A DNA stretch of 64,000 nt from Myxococcales bacterium (lineage in GTDB: Bacteria; Myxococcota_A; Polyangia; Nannocystales; Nannocystaceae), in assembly GCA_020633295.1 (NCBI GenBank), contig JACKDW010000012.1:124001-188000 (forward strand), in the 5' to 3' direction. Positions 25,576 to 35,900 of this stretch are shown one piece after another (position 1 is the stretch's first letter; every line of letters begins with the position of its first letter). A program made the position numbers and the translations under genes. The notes under the pieces are model-generated. The model was given only the letters and a program-made list of their open reading frames with translations. It did not search any database and had not been told where the DNA came from.

Positions 25576-26106
25576 ATGGCCGACGCGCCGCGCTCCCCGG
25601 GCACGACGATGGGCGAGGTGACGGTGTTCGCCCTGCTCCCGCGCGCCGGTGAGGACGAGCGGTGGTTTCGCGTCGACTGCCGCGAGGAGGACGACGCGCG
25701 CTACCGCGAGCGGCCCGAGTGGCGCACGCTCGACGCCGAGGCCTACACCGCGGTCACGGAGGTGCTCGCGAGCGGCGCGGCGCGCTCGCACACGCTGCGC
25801 TGGCGCGGCCGCGACTACCGGCGGACCTGGTCGCTGGACCCGCCGTACTACGAAGACCTCGCGCTGCCGGGCGAGCGCTTCCTGTGGTTCTACCCGATGC
25901 GCGAGTCGAGGATGGTCTTCCGCGCGCCGGCGCTCGAGCTGGCGCGGGCGCTGCGGAGCGAGACGCGCTGGCTCGCGGGGCAGCTCGCGCGCGTCCCCGA
26001 AGCCGCGCGCGCGGACCTCGAGCGGCGGCTCTCCGCCGGCGCGGACGCGCTGGCGCGGGCGGTCGCGCGGCTCGTGTCGTTAGAGATGTCCGAACAGTCA
26101 GGATGA
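25576..26106 (+). CDS. Hypothetical protein
   Basis: 176 aa, ATG 25576. No signal peptide or membrane segment. The middle contains RWRGRDYRRTWSLDPPYYED and GERFLWFYPMRESRMVF; the C-terminal 55 residues are a predicted amphipathic helix pair. I do not recognise the family. The start lies 30 bp from the divergent P450 gene, so a shared promoter region is likely, and the end overlaps the convergent cyclase gene by 9 bp. Confidence 0.65.
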   Translation: MADAPRSPGTTMGEVTVFALLPRAGEDERWFRVDCREEDDARYRERPEWRTLDAEAYTAVTEVLASGAARSHTLRWRGRDYRRTWSLDPPYYEDLALPGERFLWFYPMRESRMVFRAPALELARALRSETRWLAGQLARVPEAARADLERRLSAGADALARAVARLVSLEMSEQSG

Positions 26107-27969
26107 CGGTTCGAGCATGGCGAGCAGGCGCGCGTTCGGGACGCGCCCGTCGGCGTCCTCGGCGTACTCGGGCGCGATCCGCTCGACGAAGTACATGTCG
26201 ACGAGCCCCTTGCTCTTGGCCGCGAGCCGCCCGCGGTGCGTGCAGACGAAGCAGGGGTCCAGCAGCGCCCGGGTCGCGCGCGAGACGTTGACGCGCCCGG
26301 GGGCGCCGCTCGACTCCATGCGCGCCGCGGTGTTGACCGTGTCACCCCAGACGTCGTAGGCGAACTTGTCTCGGCCGATGACGCCGGCGACCAGCGGACC
26401 CGAGCTCAGTCCGACGCGCACGCCCCAGGGCTCGAGGCCCTGCGCCTCGCGCTCCCGCGCCCGCGCGCGCACGACCTCGCACATCTCCAGGGCCGCGAGC
26501 GCGCCCGCGAGCGCGTGGTACGGGCGCGGCGTGGGCACGCCGGCGGCCGCCATGTAGGCGTCGCCGATGGTCTTGAGCTTCTCGAGCCCGCGCCGCTGCG
26601 CGATCGCGTCGAAGTCGGTGAACAGCCGGTCGAGCTCGTCGACGAGCGCCGCCGGCTCGAGCGCGGCGGCGATCCGCGTGAAGCCGACGAAGTCGGTGAA
26701 CAGCACCGTCGCGTGGGCGTGGTGCACGGGCGCGACGCGCCCGCGCAGCCGCAGCTCGCGGACGATGGGCCGCGGGAGCGTGTTGAGCAGCAGGCGCTCG
26801 ACGACCTGGGCCTCGCGCTCGGCCGCGGCGACGCCCATGCTGATCTGCATGTTGCGCGCGCGCGCGCGCGAGTCGGCGTCCACGGTCGCGCGCTCGCGCT
26901 CGACTCGCCTGCGCAGGAACCTCAGCGCGCGTTCGAACTCGCCGCGCCGCTCGCAGCGCTCCGCGAGCAGCTCGAGCGCCTCGCGCTCGGTGGTGAACAC
27001 GCCCCCGCGCGCGAACACGGTCTGGTACGCCTCGTTCTCGAGCAGCGCGACCAGCACGCGCTCGGCCTCCGCCTGCGCCTCGGGCCCCTCCCGCAGCAGC
27101 GCGCGGGCGTGCAGCAGCTCGATCGCCGCGTGCATGTCGGGGACGTCGAGGCCCTCGCCGATCTCGCGCGCCCTCGCGATGTGCTCCCGCGCCGTGGTCA
27201 GCTCGCCGTGACCGTGGTCGAGGTGCAGCCGCGCCGCGCTGATGTGCGAGTAGCCGGCGAGCCGGTTGTCGCCCCACAGCCGGATCGCGCGCGCGTGGGC
27301 CTGGGCCGCCGCCGCGAGCTCGCCGCGCTCGACCAGCGTGTGCGCGAGCAGCCCCTCGATGCGCGCGAGCCCGTGGTCGTGGCCGATCGCCTGAAAGCAC
27401 GCGGCCGCCTGCTTGTACTCCTGCTCGGCCGCCGCGCCGTCGCCCATGCGCTGGTGCACGAGCCCGAGGTTGTGATGCGCCCAGCCGACGCCGCGCTGGT
27501 TGCCCAGGCGCTCGTTCAGCTCGAGGCAGCGCGCGCTGTGCTCGAGCGCGCGGTCGAGCGCGTCGAGGCGCAGGAAGATGTTGGCGAGCACGTCCTCGCA
27601 GTCCGCGACGCCGCGCGGGTCCTCGAGCGCCGCGAGCATGTCGCGGGCCGCGAGCACGTCTTGAAAGGCCTGCTCGAGCCCGTCGCCGAACAGGTTGAGG
27701 TAGCCGAGGTTGCGCCCCGCGAGCGCGCGCCCGCGGTCGTAGCCGAGCGCCTCGGCGCGCGACTGGGCGGCCAGCGAGAGCGCACGGCACCGCGCCGGGT
27801 CGGACATCCCGAGCTCCCACGCGAGCGAGAGCGCGGCGTCGAGGCGCTCTCGCTGCAGCGCGCGCTCGGCCTGCTCATCCCGCGCGCCGCCCTCGGTCGC
27901 CCGCGCGGTCAGGCGCGCGTCGATCGCTGCCAGGCGCGCCTCAAGGTTGGCGATGGTGGGCTCCGACAT
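26098..27969 (-). CDS. Class III adenylate/guanylate cyclase with N-terminal TPR repeats
   Basis: 623 aa. Residues about 20-370 are TPR-like helical repeats (ALAGRNLGYLNLFGDGLEQA, GWAHHNLGLVHQRMGDGAAA). A class III cyclase domain follows (about 410-600) with both metal-binding Asp (LFTDFVGFTRI and IGDAYMAAAG), the substrate-specifying Lys in EKLKTIGD (Lys supports ATP) and the transition-state pair WGDTVNTAARM (Asn and Arg). All catalytic residues are intact, so it should make cAMP. It is soluble and probably controlled by protein partners through the TPRs. It could supply the cNMP-binding kinase at 16.9-19.0 kb. Confidence 0.93.
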   Translation of the reverse strand: MSEPTIANLEARLAAIDARLTARATEGGARDEQAERALQRERLDAALSLAWELGMSDPARCRALSLAAQSRAEALGYDRGRALAGRNLGYLNLFGDGLEQAFQDVLAARDMLAALEDPRGVADCEDVLANIFLRLDALDRALEHSARCLELNERLGNQRGVGWAHHNLGLVHQRMGDGAAAEQEYKQAAACFQAIGHDHGLARIEGLLAHTLVERGELAAAAQAHARAIRLWGDNRLAGYSHISAARLHLDHGHGELTTAREHIARAREIGEGLDVPDMHAAIELLHARALLREGPEAQAEAERVLVALLENEAYQTVFARGGVFTTEREALELLAERCERRGEFERALRFLRRRVERERATVDADSRARARNMQISMGVAAAEREAQVVERLLLNTLPRPIVRELRLRGRVAPVHHAHATVLFTDFVGFTRIAAALEPAALVDELDRLFTDFDAIAQRRGLEKLKTIGDAYMAAAGVPTPRPYHALAGALAALEMCEVVRARAREREAQGLEPWGVRVGLSSGPLVAGVIGRDKFAYDVWGDTVNTAARMESSGAPGRVNVSRATRALLDPCFVCTHRGRLAAKSKGLVDMYFVERIAPEYAEDADGRVPNARLLAMLEPSS

Positions 27970-28103
27970 GGGCAGACGTCGACGGTCCGCGGCGCCGACA
28001 CGCGGCCGCGATGATAGCTCGCTGCGGATCGCCGTCGGGCAATTTTCCGCGCGCGCGTCGGAGCGCCTCGATCGTCGCGCTCGTGTAGGCTGGCGCCCGG
28101 CCC

Positions 28104-29630
28104 ATGTCCCTGCTCGCCAAGCCCAGCCCCAAGCGCGGCGCGCTGTTCGGCGTGCTCAACGCGCTGGGTCGCCTGTTCGTCGCGCTCGCGGTCCTCCTGT
28201 GCGCCCACGTCCCGATCGCGATGCTGTTCGGGGAGCGCCCGGCGACGCTCGGCTTCGTGCTCGCCGCCGTCGTCAGCGGGGTGATCGGCGCCGCGCTGTG
28301 GCTCGTGTTCCCGCGCGAGCGCCTGGGCGAGACGCCGGCGATGCTGCTCACGGGCGTGGCCTGGATCGCGCTCTCGCTCGCCGGCTCGATCCCCCTCGTG
28401 CACGCCCTCGAGGTGCCGTTCCTCGACGCCTACTTCGAGACCGTCAGCGGCTTCACGACCACCGGGATCACGCTGCTGACCGGGCTCGACGGCATGCCGC
28501 GGACGATCCTGCTGTGGCGCGCGATGACGCAGTGGGTCGGCGGCCTCGGCATCCTCACGATGTTCCTCCTGCTCACGCGCGACAGCCCGGGCGCGCACGC
28601 GCTGCTGGGCGGCGAGGCCCACAAGATCGGCGCGCCGCGACCGGAGCCCGGCCCGCTCTCGACGCTGTGGATCATCGCGATGATCTACCTCGGGCTCACC
28701 GTCGCGATCGCGCTCGGGCTGCTGCTCGCCGGCATGAGCTGGTTCGACGCGATCACGCACGCGATGACGACCGTGTCGACCGGCGGCTTCTCGACCCACG
28801 ACGAGAGCATCGCCTACTACGCGCGCGCCGGCGTCGGCCGCCCGCGCGCGATCGAGTACGTGCTGATCGTCGGCATGCTGCTGAGCGGCACCAGCTTCCT
28901 CGTCCACTACGACCTCGCCTGCGGGCGCCTCTCGGGGCTGTGGAAGCGGCCCGAGACGCGCTGGTGGTGGGGGCTCGTGCTCGTCGCGGCCGGGGTCCTC
29001 GCGCTCGGGCAGCTCGCTCGCGCCGGCGCGATCGCGGGCCCGCCCGAGCTCGCGGCGGCGGGCGGCGGGCTCGAGGGCGGGCTGCGCACGATCGCGTTCC
29101 AGGTCGTCGCCATCGCCACCACCACCGGCTTCGGCACCTACGACATCGCCGGGCCGTACTTCGGCGCGGCCTCGCAGCTGCTGTTCCTCGCGCTCATGCT
29201 CGTCGGCGGCTGCGTCGGCTCGACGGCCGGCGGCTTCAAGGTCCTGCGCGTCGTCCTGCTCGCGCGCATGATGGGGCACCAGCTGCGCAAGCTGCTGCTG
29301 CCCCGCGGCGCCCGGGCCGGCGTCGTCTACGGCGGCAAGCTCGTCGACGACGACGAGCTCGAGCGCGTCGCCGGGCTGCTGTTTCTGTGGCTCGCGCTGC
29401 TGCTGCTCGGCGGGCTCGTCACCGCGCTGCTCTCCGATCACGGCGCGCTCGCGTCGATCTCGGGCATGTTCAGCGCGCTCGGCAACATCGGCCCCTGCTA
29501 CATCCCGCTCGCCGAGCTGCCCGCCTTGCACCCGGCGACCAAGCTGCTCTACATCTTCGGTATGCTCGCGGGCCGCCTCGAGATCCTGCCGATCGCGCTG
29601 CTGCTGGTCCCGCGCGCCTGGAGCCGCTAA
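28104..29630 (+). CDS. trkH: Trk-type potassium uptake membrane protein TrkH
   Basis: 508 aa, about ten hydrophobic segments. The four pore loops are visible as filter-like motifs: SGFTTTGITLL, VSTGGFSTHD, TTTGFGTYD and SALGNIGPC, each with the conserved glycine. TrkH is the K+-conducting subunit of Trk/Ktr systems. The stop is followed 4 bp later by trkA, so the pair is an operon. Confidence 0.95.
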   Translation: MSLLAKPSPKRGALFGVLNALGRLFVALAVLLCAHVPIAMLFGERPATLGFVLAAVVSGVIGAALWLVFPRERLGETPAMLLTGVAWIALSLAGSIPLVHALEVPFLDAYFETVSGFTTTGITLLTGLDGMPRTILLWRAMTQWVGGLGILTMFLLLTRDSPGAHALLGGEAHKIGAPRPEPGPLSTLWIIAMIYLGLTVAIALGLLLAGMSWFDAITHAMTTVSTGGFSTHDESIAYYARAGVGRPRAIEYVLIVGMLLSGTSFLVHYDLACGRLSGLWKRPETRWWWGLVLVAAGVLALGQLARAGAIAGPPELAAAGGGLEGGLRTIAFQVVAIATTTGFGTYDIAGPYFGAASQLLFLALMLVGGCVGSTAGGFKVLRVVLLARMMGHQLRKLLLPRGARAGVVYGGKLVDDDELERVAGLLFLWLALLLLGGLVTALLSDHGALASISGMFSALGNIGPCYIPLAELPALHPATKLLYIFGMLAGRLEILPIALLLVPRAWSR

Positions 29631-29634
29631 CGCC

Positions 29635-30312
29635 ATGTACATCATCATCGCCGGCGCAGGGGTGCTCGGGCAGGACGTCGCGCGCGCGCTCGTCGCTCAC
29701 CGCCACGACGTCGTCGTCATCGACATCGTCCGCGAGGTCTGCGACGCCGTGTACGCGCAGATCGGCGCGACCGCGATCCACGGCAGCGCGACCGACATCC
29801 ACGTGCTCGAGGACGCCGGGGCTGCCCGTGCGGACATGTACCTCGCGCTGCTGCACCGCGACGCCGACAACGTCGCGACCTCGCTGCTCGCGCGCTCGCT
29901 CGGGGTCACCAGCGTGATCGCGCGGCTGCGCGACCCCAGCTACGAGGCCTCCTTCCGCGTCGCGGGCGTCACCCAGCTCGTGCGCGCGACCAGCGTGCTG
30001 CGCGACCAGATCCTCATGCACGTCGAGCACCCGCGGGTCGAGGAGACCATGTCGCTGCGCGGCGGTCGGGTGCAGGTGTTCGCGGTCGCGCTCCCGGATC
30101 AGGCCTGGGCCGCCGATCGCACCGTCGAGGAGATCACCCAGACGCGCGGCTTCCCGCGGCGCTGCAAGTTCCTCGGGCTGATGCGCGACGGCACCGACGA
30201 GGTGCTGATCCCCCGCGCCGACGATCGCGTCCACCGCGGCGACACCGTGCTCGTGCTCGCGACCGGCGAGACCATCGACCGCGTCATCGAGCTCCTCACG
30301 CGCACGCGGTGA
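29635..30312 (+). CDS. trkA: Trk potassium system NAD-binding regulator TrkA
   Basis: 225 aa, one RCK unit. RCK_N is a Rossmann fold with GAGVLGQDVARAL and the ribose-binding acidic VVVIDIV. RCK_C follows from about residue 140. This single-unit length (KtrA-like) contrasts with the double-length TrkA of enterics, so it probably assembles as an octameric ring beneath TrkH. Confidence 0.95.
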   Translation: MYIIIAGAGVLGQDVARALVAHRHDVVVIDIVREVCDAVYAQIGATAIHGSATDIHVLEDAGAARADMYLALLHRDADNVATSLLARSLGVTSVIARLRDPSYEASFRVAGVTQLVRATSVLRDQILMHVEHPRVEETMSLRGGRVQVFAVALPDQAWAADRTVEEITQTRGFPRRCKFLGLMRDGTDEVLIPRADDRVHRGDTVLVLATGETIDRVIELLTRTR

Positions 30313-30367
30313 GGGAGCGCGGCCGGCGGGCGCGGACGCGGCGGCCGATCTTCGCTACCGTGTCGGC

Positions 30368-31438
30368 ATGTCGCGTCGACGCCTGCCCCTGACCTGCGCC
30401 TCGCTCCTGACCACGCTGCTCGCCTGCGGCCCCGACGACGAGCTGAGCTCGGGCGCGAGCGCGGCGACCACCGAGGGCGACGCGGAGACCGACGCGAGCG
30501 CGACCACCCGCAGCGACGGGAGCGACGGGAGCGATGGGAGCGACGGGAGCGCGAGCGAGGCGACGACGGCGGAGACGACCGGCGCGAGCGAGACGACGGG
30601 GGGCGAGACGACGGGCGACGGGACCACGGGCGAGGAGACGACGGGCGAGCTCGACCTGTGCCAGGACGGCGGGCCGTGCACGCCGGTCGTCGTCATGGGC
30701 TACTGGCCGCCGACCAACGAGATGCTGCGCCCGTGGAGCCAGAACCCGGCGCAGAACCTCGGCGCCTGGGAGGGCAAGAACTGGGAGGGCCGCGGCTACG
30801 ACATCTTCGCGTTCTTCCCCGAGTTCCCGCCCGACGGCGACCCGTCCAACGACCCGATCGGCGCGCCGGGCTCGGTCGGCGCTGACGGCTCGGATCTGCA
30901 GGTGGACTACCAGGACACCTCGCGCGACTTCTGGCGCATCGTCGAGGAGCACGAGCCCGTCGCGCTCGTGACCACGAGCCGCGGCGGCGTGATCGGCTGG
31001 GAGGTCGAGGCGCTCGAGGGCGGGCACCAGAACCCCGACCTGCCCGACGGGCCACCTGAGCTCGACTGGATCTCGGACCAGTACGGCGCCGAGACCTTCC
31101 CGAGCGAGAGCAGCGTGGATCCGCGCACGTGGGACGCGATCTCGACCTACCGGCACGGCGTCACGCTCGAGACGCAGCTGCCGGCCGACGCGATCGTCGA
31201 GGCCGTCTCCCAGCTCGGGCTGGTCAGCGCGCAGCTCGACTACGGGACCAGCGGCCGCTACCTCTCGGGCTTCCTCGGCCTGCACGGGCTCTACTACAAC
31301 AGCGTCACGCCGGGGAACCTCGTCGCCGGGCACATCCACGTGGGCAAGGACGTCAGCAGCGTCGACGCGCGCGTGATGATCGAGGCGACCATGCGCGTGG
31401 TGCTGAGCTCGCTGGATCGCGCGCGCGACGGGGGGTGA
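30368..31438 (+). CDS. Lipoprotein with a pyroglutamyl-peptidase-like (C15) fold, probably inactive
   Basis: 356 aa. Lipobox LLAC, then a 75-residue Ser/Thr/Gly/Asp linker with GSD repeats. The mature domain begins VVVMGYWPPTNEM and includes NWEGRGYDIF and GRYLSGFLGLHGLYYNSV followed by GHIHVG. The last two segments resemble the catalytic-Cys and catalytic-His regions of peptidase C15 (GxYxCNxxxY and FIHVP). Cys is absent while His is kept, so any peptidase activity is unlikely. The C15 relation is an inference from motif spacing. Confidence 0.65.
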   Translation: MSRRRLPLTCASLLTTLLACGPDDELSSGASAATTEGDAETDASATTRSDGSDGSDGSDGSASEATTAETTGASETTGGETTGDGTTGEETTGELDLCQDGGPCTPVVVMGYWPPTNEMLRPWSQNPAQNLGAWEGKNWEGRGYDIFAFFPEFPPDGDPSNDPIGAPGSVGADGSDLQVDYQDTSRDFWRIVEEHEPVALVTTSRGGVIGWEVEALEGGHQNPDLPDGPPELDWISDQYGAETFPSESSVDPRTWDAISTYRHGVTLETQLPADAIVEAVSQLGLVSAQLDYGTSGRYLSGFLGLHGLYYNSVTPGNLVAGHIHVGKDVSSVDARVMIEATMRVVLSSLDRARDGG

Positions 31439-31581
31439 CCCAGTCCTCCACACCTGACGTCGCGTCGGCGCGCGCGGGCTCACAGGCCGCCCCGCCGAGG
31501 CGGAATTCTGTTTCGAAGGACATCCGCGAAGCGCTCGCCAGCCCGCGTCGGCGTACAATCGCCGCTGGGGGCGCGCGGGTG

Positions 31582-32937
31582 ATGAAGGACGGCGGGCGTT
31601 TTGGTTTGTGCATGGCGATCGAGGGCGTCGTCGCGACGGCGCTGCTGCTCGGCTGCTCGGAGGGGGAGGACGAGCCGATCGACGGCGTGTTCACCCCGGC
31701 CGAGTGGGAGGCGGTGCAGGCCCTCTCGCCGCTGCCGGAGCTCGAGCCGGATCCGTACAACCGCTACGCCGATGACCCGGCCGCGGCGGCGCTCGGGCAG
31801 AAGCTGTTCTTCGAGACACGCTACTCCGGCGCGCTCGGCGACGACAACGCGTGCAGCGACTGCGGCGCGGTCGGGGCGCCCGGCGAGACCGGGCTCATGG
31901 GGTGCGCCTACTGCCATCAGCCGCCGAGCTTCACCGACCGGCGCTCGTCGCCCGACAACACCTCGCTCGGCGTCAAGTGGGCGACGCGCAACACGCCCTC
32001 GCTCGTCAACGTCGCCTACTACACGTGGTACGGGTGGGCCGGCAAGCAGGACTCGCTGTTCACGCAGGCCGCCGGCTCGCCGGAGAGCGGCACGAACTCG
32101 AAGGGCACGCGGCTCGGCTACGCCCACATGCTGTGGGATCACTACAGAGGCGAGTACGACGCGATCTTCGACGAGCCGCTGCCCGACGCGCTCGACCCGG
32201 CGCACCCCGAGGCCGATCGCTTCCCCGCGAGCGGCAACCCCAAGGCGAGCGTCGACGACCCGGACGGCGCTTGGGAGCTGATGACGTCGCAGGATCAGGA
32301 GGCGATCAACCGCGTGGTCGCGAATCAGGGCAAGGCGGTCGCGGCCTACGAGCGCCTGCTCGTCAGCCGCGACGCGCCCTTCGATCGCTACGTCGCCGGC
32401 GAGCTCGACGCGATCTCGACGTCGGCGAAGCGCGGCGCGCGGCTCTTCGTCGGCAAGGCGGGCTGCGTCGAGTGTCACGAGGGGCCGACCTTCTCCGACA
32501 ACGACTTTCACAACACGGGCGTCCCGCAGGTCGGCGAGCACGTCGCCGCGCTCGACGAGGGCCGCTACGGCGACGTGCCCAAGCTGCTCGGGCACACGTG
32601 GAACACGTCGAGCCCGTTCAGCGACGACGCCCTGAGCGGGAAGCTCGACGGCGTTCACCAGGACGAGGCCGACATCGGCAAGTTCCGCACCAAGCAGCTG
32701 CGCAACGTCGCCGACTCCGCGCCGTACTTCCACACCGGCGACGCGAAGACGCTGCGCGACGTCGTGGAGTTCTACAACGCCGGCGGCGCCGAGGACGGGT
32801 ACTCGGGCGTGAAGGATGACCTGATGGTCCCGCTCAACCTCGGCGAGGACGAGCTCGACGACCTCGTCGCGTTCCTCGAGTCGCTCACCGGCGCGCCGCT
32901 GCCCGCCGAGCTCACGACCGCGCCGCCGCTCCCGTGA
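31582..32937 (+). CDS. Dihaem cytochrome c peroxidase/MauG-family lipoprotein
   Basis: About 451 aa. Signal with lipobox LLLGC. Two CXXCH haem sites, CAYCH near residue 110 and CVECH near 295, in the order and spacing of the CcpA/MauG family, plus the C-terminal FRTKQLRNVADSAPYFHTG motif containing the axial-ligand region. These periplasmic enzymes reduce H2O2 or oxidise protein substrates. There is no cytochrome gene beside it. ATG 31582 is chosen; an internal ATG at 31612 also leaves the signal intact. Confidence 0.9.
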   Translation: MKDGGRFGLCMAIEGVVATALLLGCSEGEDEPIDGVFTPAEWEAVQALSPLPELEPDPYNRYADDPAAAALGQKLFFETRYSGALGDDNACSDCGAVGAPGETGLMGCAYCHQPPSFTDRRSSPDNTSLGVKWATRNTPSLVNVAYYTWYGWAGKQDSLFTQAAGSPESGTNSKGTRLGYAHMLWDHYRGEYDAIFDEPLPDALDPAHPEADRFPASGNPKASVDDPDGAWELMTSQDQEAINRVVANQGKAVAAYERLLVSRDAPFDRYVAGELDAISTSAKRGARLFVGKAGCVECHEGPTFSDNDFHNTGVPQVGEHVAALDEGRYGDVPKLLGHTWNTSSPFSDDALSGKLDGVHQDEADIGKFRTKQLRNVADSAPYFHTGDAKTLRDVVEFYNAGGAEDGYSGVKDDLMVPLNLGEDELDDLVAFLESLTGAPLPAELTTAPPLP

Positions 32938-32989
32938 GCGGGCGACCGGCGATCGGTCTCAAAGCACAGGCTAGGCGCCGCGCCGCCGC

Positions 32990-35900
32990 TCAGCGCGGGC
33001 GCAGCTGACCGCGCTCGAGCGTCCACGGCACGCGGCGCGCGATCAGCTCGTCGAGCTGCGCGGCGCTGCGTGTCTCCGGGGTCAGGTCCCACAGGTAGCC
33101 GGCGCCGTGATCGCGGTCCCAGGTCAGCAGCCGGTCGTCGGCGCGGGCGGGGCGCTGCGGCTCGCCGCGCAGGCGCGTGATCAGGCGACCGGTCTCGATG
33201 TGCCACAGCCGCGCGTTGTTGTCGCCGCCGCTGGCGATCACGTGGGCCCCGTCGGGCGTGAACTCGACCGCGGACAGCGAGGCGGACGCCGGGTCGAGCG
33301 TCGACAGTCGCTCGCCGGACTCCGTGCTCCAGACGATCGCGGTCCCGTCGGCGCTGCAGGTCACGAGCCGCGGGCCCGCGGGGTCCATGGCCATGCTTAT
33401 CACGCTCGCGCCGTGTCCGCGCAGCGTCGCCCGCAGCGCGCCGTCGGCGGTCTGCCACAGGCGCGCGGTGCCGTCGAGGTGGGCGCTGGCGACCACCGCG
33501 TCGTCGTGGCTGAAGCGGTAGCGGTCTGTGCTCGAGAACGGCGGCAGCGGCCCCGCCGGGTCGCTCAGGCTGCGGATCAGCGAACCTGTCTCGAGGTTAA
33601 TAAGCTCGGGGACGTTCTCGAGCCCGGTGCGCGCGAGCGTCGTGCCGGCGTGGTTGACCCCGTGCGCCGACGAGTGCGGCGCGCCGGGGCGCCGCGCGAG
33701 GTCCTCCCAGGTGCGCGTGTCCCAGACGTGCAAGACGAACTGTGAGGGCGCCAGCTTCGACGACTGGGTGACCAGCCGTCGGCCGTCGAGCGCGAACTCC
33801 GGGGTGATCGCGTAGAACTCCAGCTCGAGCTGCTTCGCCACCGCGCGCTTGGCCACGTCGATCACCGCCATCCCGCTCTTGTTGTTGGCGGCGGCGAGCA
33901 GCAGCGCGCCGTCGTCGCTCCACTCATGCAGGAGCACCGAGCCCCACATCGGCAGCGGGATCTCGGTCGGCGCCGCGTCGTCGCCGGCGGCGCGCAGCTC
34001 GAGCGAGAGCGCGCCCTCGCGCGTGAGCGAGGTCGCGAGCAGCTGACCGTCCGGGCTGAACGAGGCGACGCTCGCCTGACCGTGCGCGCCCAGCGGGACC
34101 GGCGGGCGCTCGCCGTCGACGAAGGTGAGGGAGCGCGCCCCGCTCGCGTCGCGCAGCACGACCGCGCGCGCGTCGTCGCGAGCGCCCAGCAGCGCGCCGC
34201 CGAGCTGCGCCCGCAGCCCCTGGGGCGCGGCGCGCCAGCGGTAGACGGAGCCGCGCGTCGTGGCGCTCACGAGCGACGCGCCGCTCGGCGTGAACGCGAC
34301 GGCCGAGACGCCGCCGTCATGGCCGTCGAAGCGGGCCAGCAGCGCGCCCGTCTTGACCTCGAGGATCCGCAGCACGCCGTCGACGCTCGCCGTGGCGAGC
34401 CGCTCGCCGTCTGGCGACAGCGCGGCCGCCGTGAACGCGGCGCCGCCGTGTCGCGCGCGGAAGCGCCGCGCGCCCGACGGCAGGTCCCAGAGGTCGACGT
34501 GGCCGTCGAGCCCGGCGACCGCGACCCACCGACTCGCCGGGTCGAAGACGATCTGGAACGTCCCGTCGACGCGACCCGAGTCCTCGACCTCGCCCGCGAG
34601 CGCGAGCTCGCCGCCCTCGGTGTCGTGCATGAAGGGCTTCCCGTCGCGGATGAACACGAAGCGCCCGACGCCGTCATCGAAGATCCTCGCGTTGCGCCCG
34701 TTGGCCATGCCGCGCCCGAAGATCCCGTTCGTGGACTTGAGGTCGCGGAGCCGCGCGCCGGTCGACACGTCCCACAGCTCGCGAGTCGAGATCGTGCGCA
34801 GCGCGAGACGGCGGCTGTCGGCGCTCCAGGCCATGGCGAACGCGGAGTCGGCGGGCAGCGTCGACACGACCTCGCCGCGGACCACGTCGACGATCTCGAC
34901 GCCCGTCAGCCCATCCGTGTTGCGCGCGATCCGGGTCGCGTCGGGGCTGATCGGGACGAAGAGGTACCCGTCGTCTCCTGGCATGTGCACCAGCTGCTCG
35001 CCGGTTCGCGGGACCCAGCTCCCGATGTCGCCGCGGTACGAGGTCGCCACGACCCGCGCGCCGTCGGGGCTGAACTGGAGGTCGCTGACGTCGGACCCGA
35101 GGCTCTCGGCGGTCGCCACCGGGTCGCCCGAGGCCGCGTCCCACACCCGCAGCGCGTGCTTGTCCGCGCTGGCCACGAGCGCGCCGTCGGGGCTCACCGC
35201 GATCGCGCCGACCGCCGACGCGTGGGCCTCCGCGCTCCACTCATGCGCGTCCGCCGGGCGCGACGCGACCGCCAGCAGCTCGCGCAGGTGCAGGTCGCCC
35301 GGGCGATCGCGGTAGACCTCGTTGAGCATGACCAGCGCGCGCAGCGGGTTGTCGAGGGTTTGCAGCTCGACGTATCCGCCGTGGCCGAGCGAGCCGAGGT
35401 ACGACTCGCGCAGCGCCGCCGCGGAGCGCTCCTCGACCGCGCGCGCCTGGGCCTCGCTCTCTTGCGCGCGGGCCTCGGCGGCCCGGGCCTCGACGCCGCC
35501 CGTGTAGGCCATCCACCCCGCGAGCGCGGCGCCTGCCGCGAGCGCGAGCCCGCCGCCGATCCACAGCCGCTGCCGACGGCGCGCGACCGGGTCGTCGCGC
35601 AGCGCGTCGGCGAGCGCGTCGAGCGAGGGCCACCGGTCCTTTGGGTCACGCGAGAGCCCGCGCGCGACGATGTCGTGCACCCAGCTCGGGACCTCGGTCC
35701 GCGCCGGCGGCGGCGCGAGCGGCTCGTCGAGCATCGCCGCGATCAGCTGCTGCAGGGTGTCGCCGCGGAACGGGCGACGCCCGTACAGCGCCTCGTACAG
35801 CGACGCGCACAGGCTGAACTGATCGGAGCGCGCGTCGATCCCTCGCCCCTCAACATGCTCTGGGGACATGTAGGCCGGCGTCCCGAGCAACGCGCCGGTG

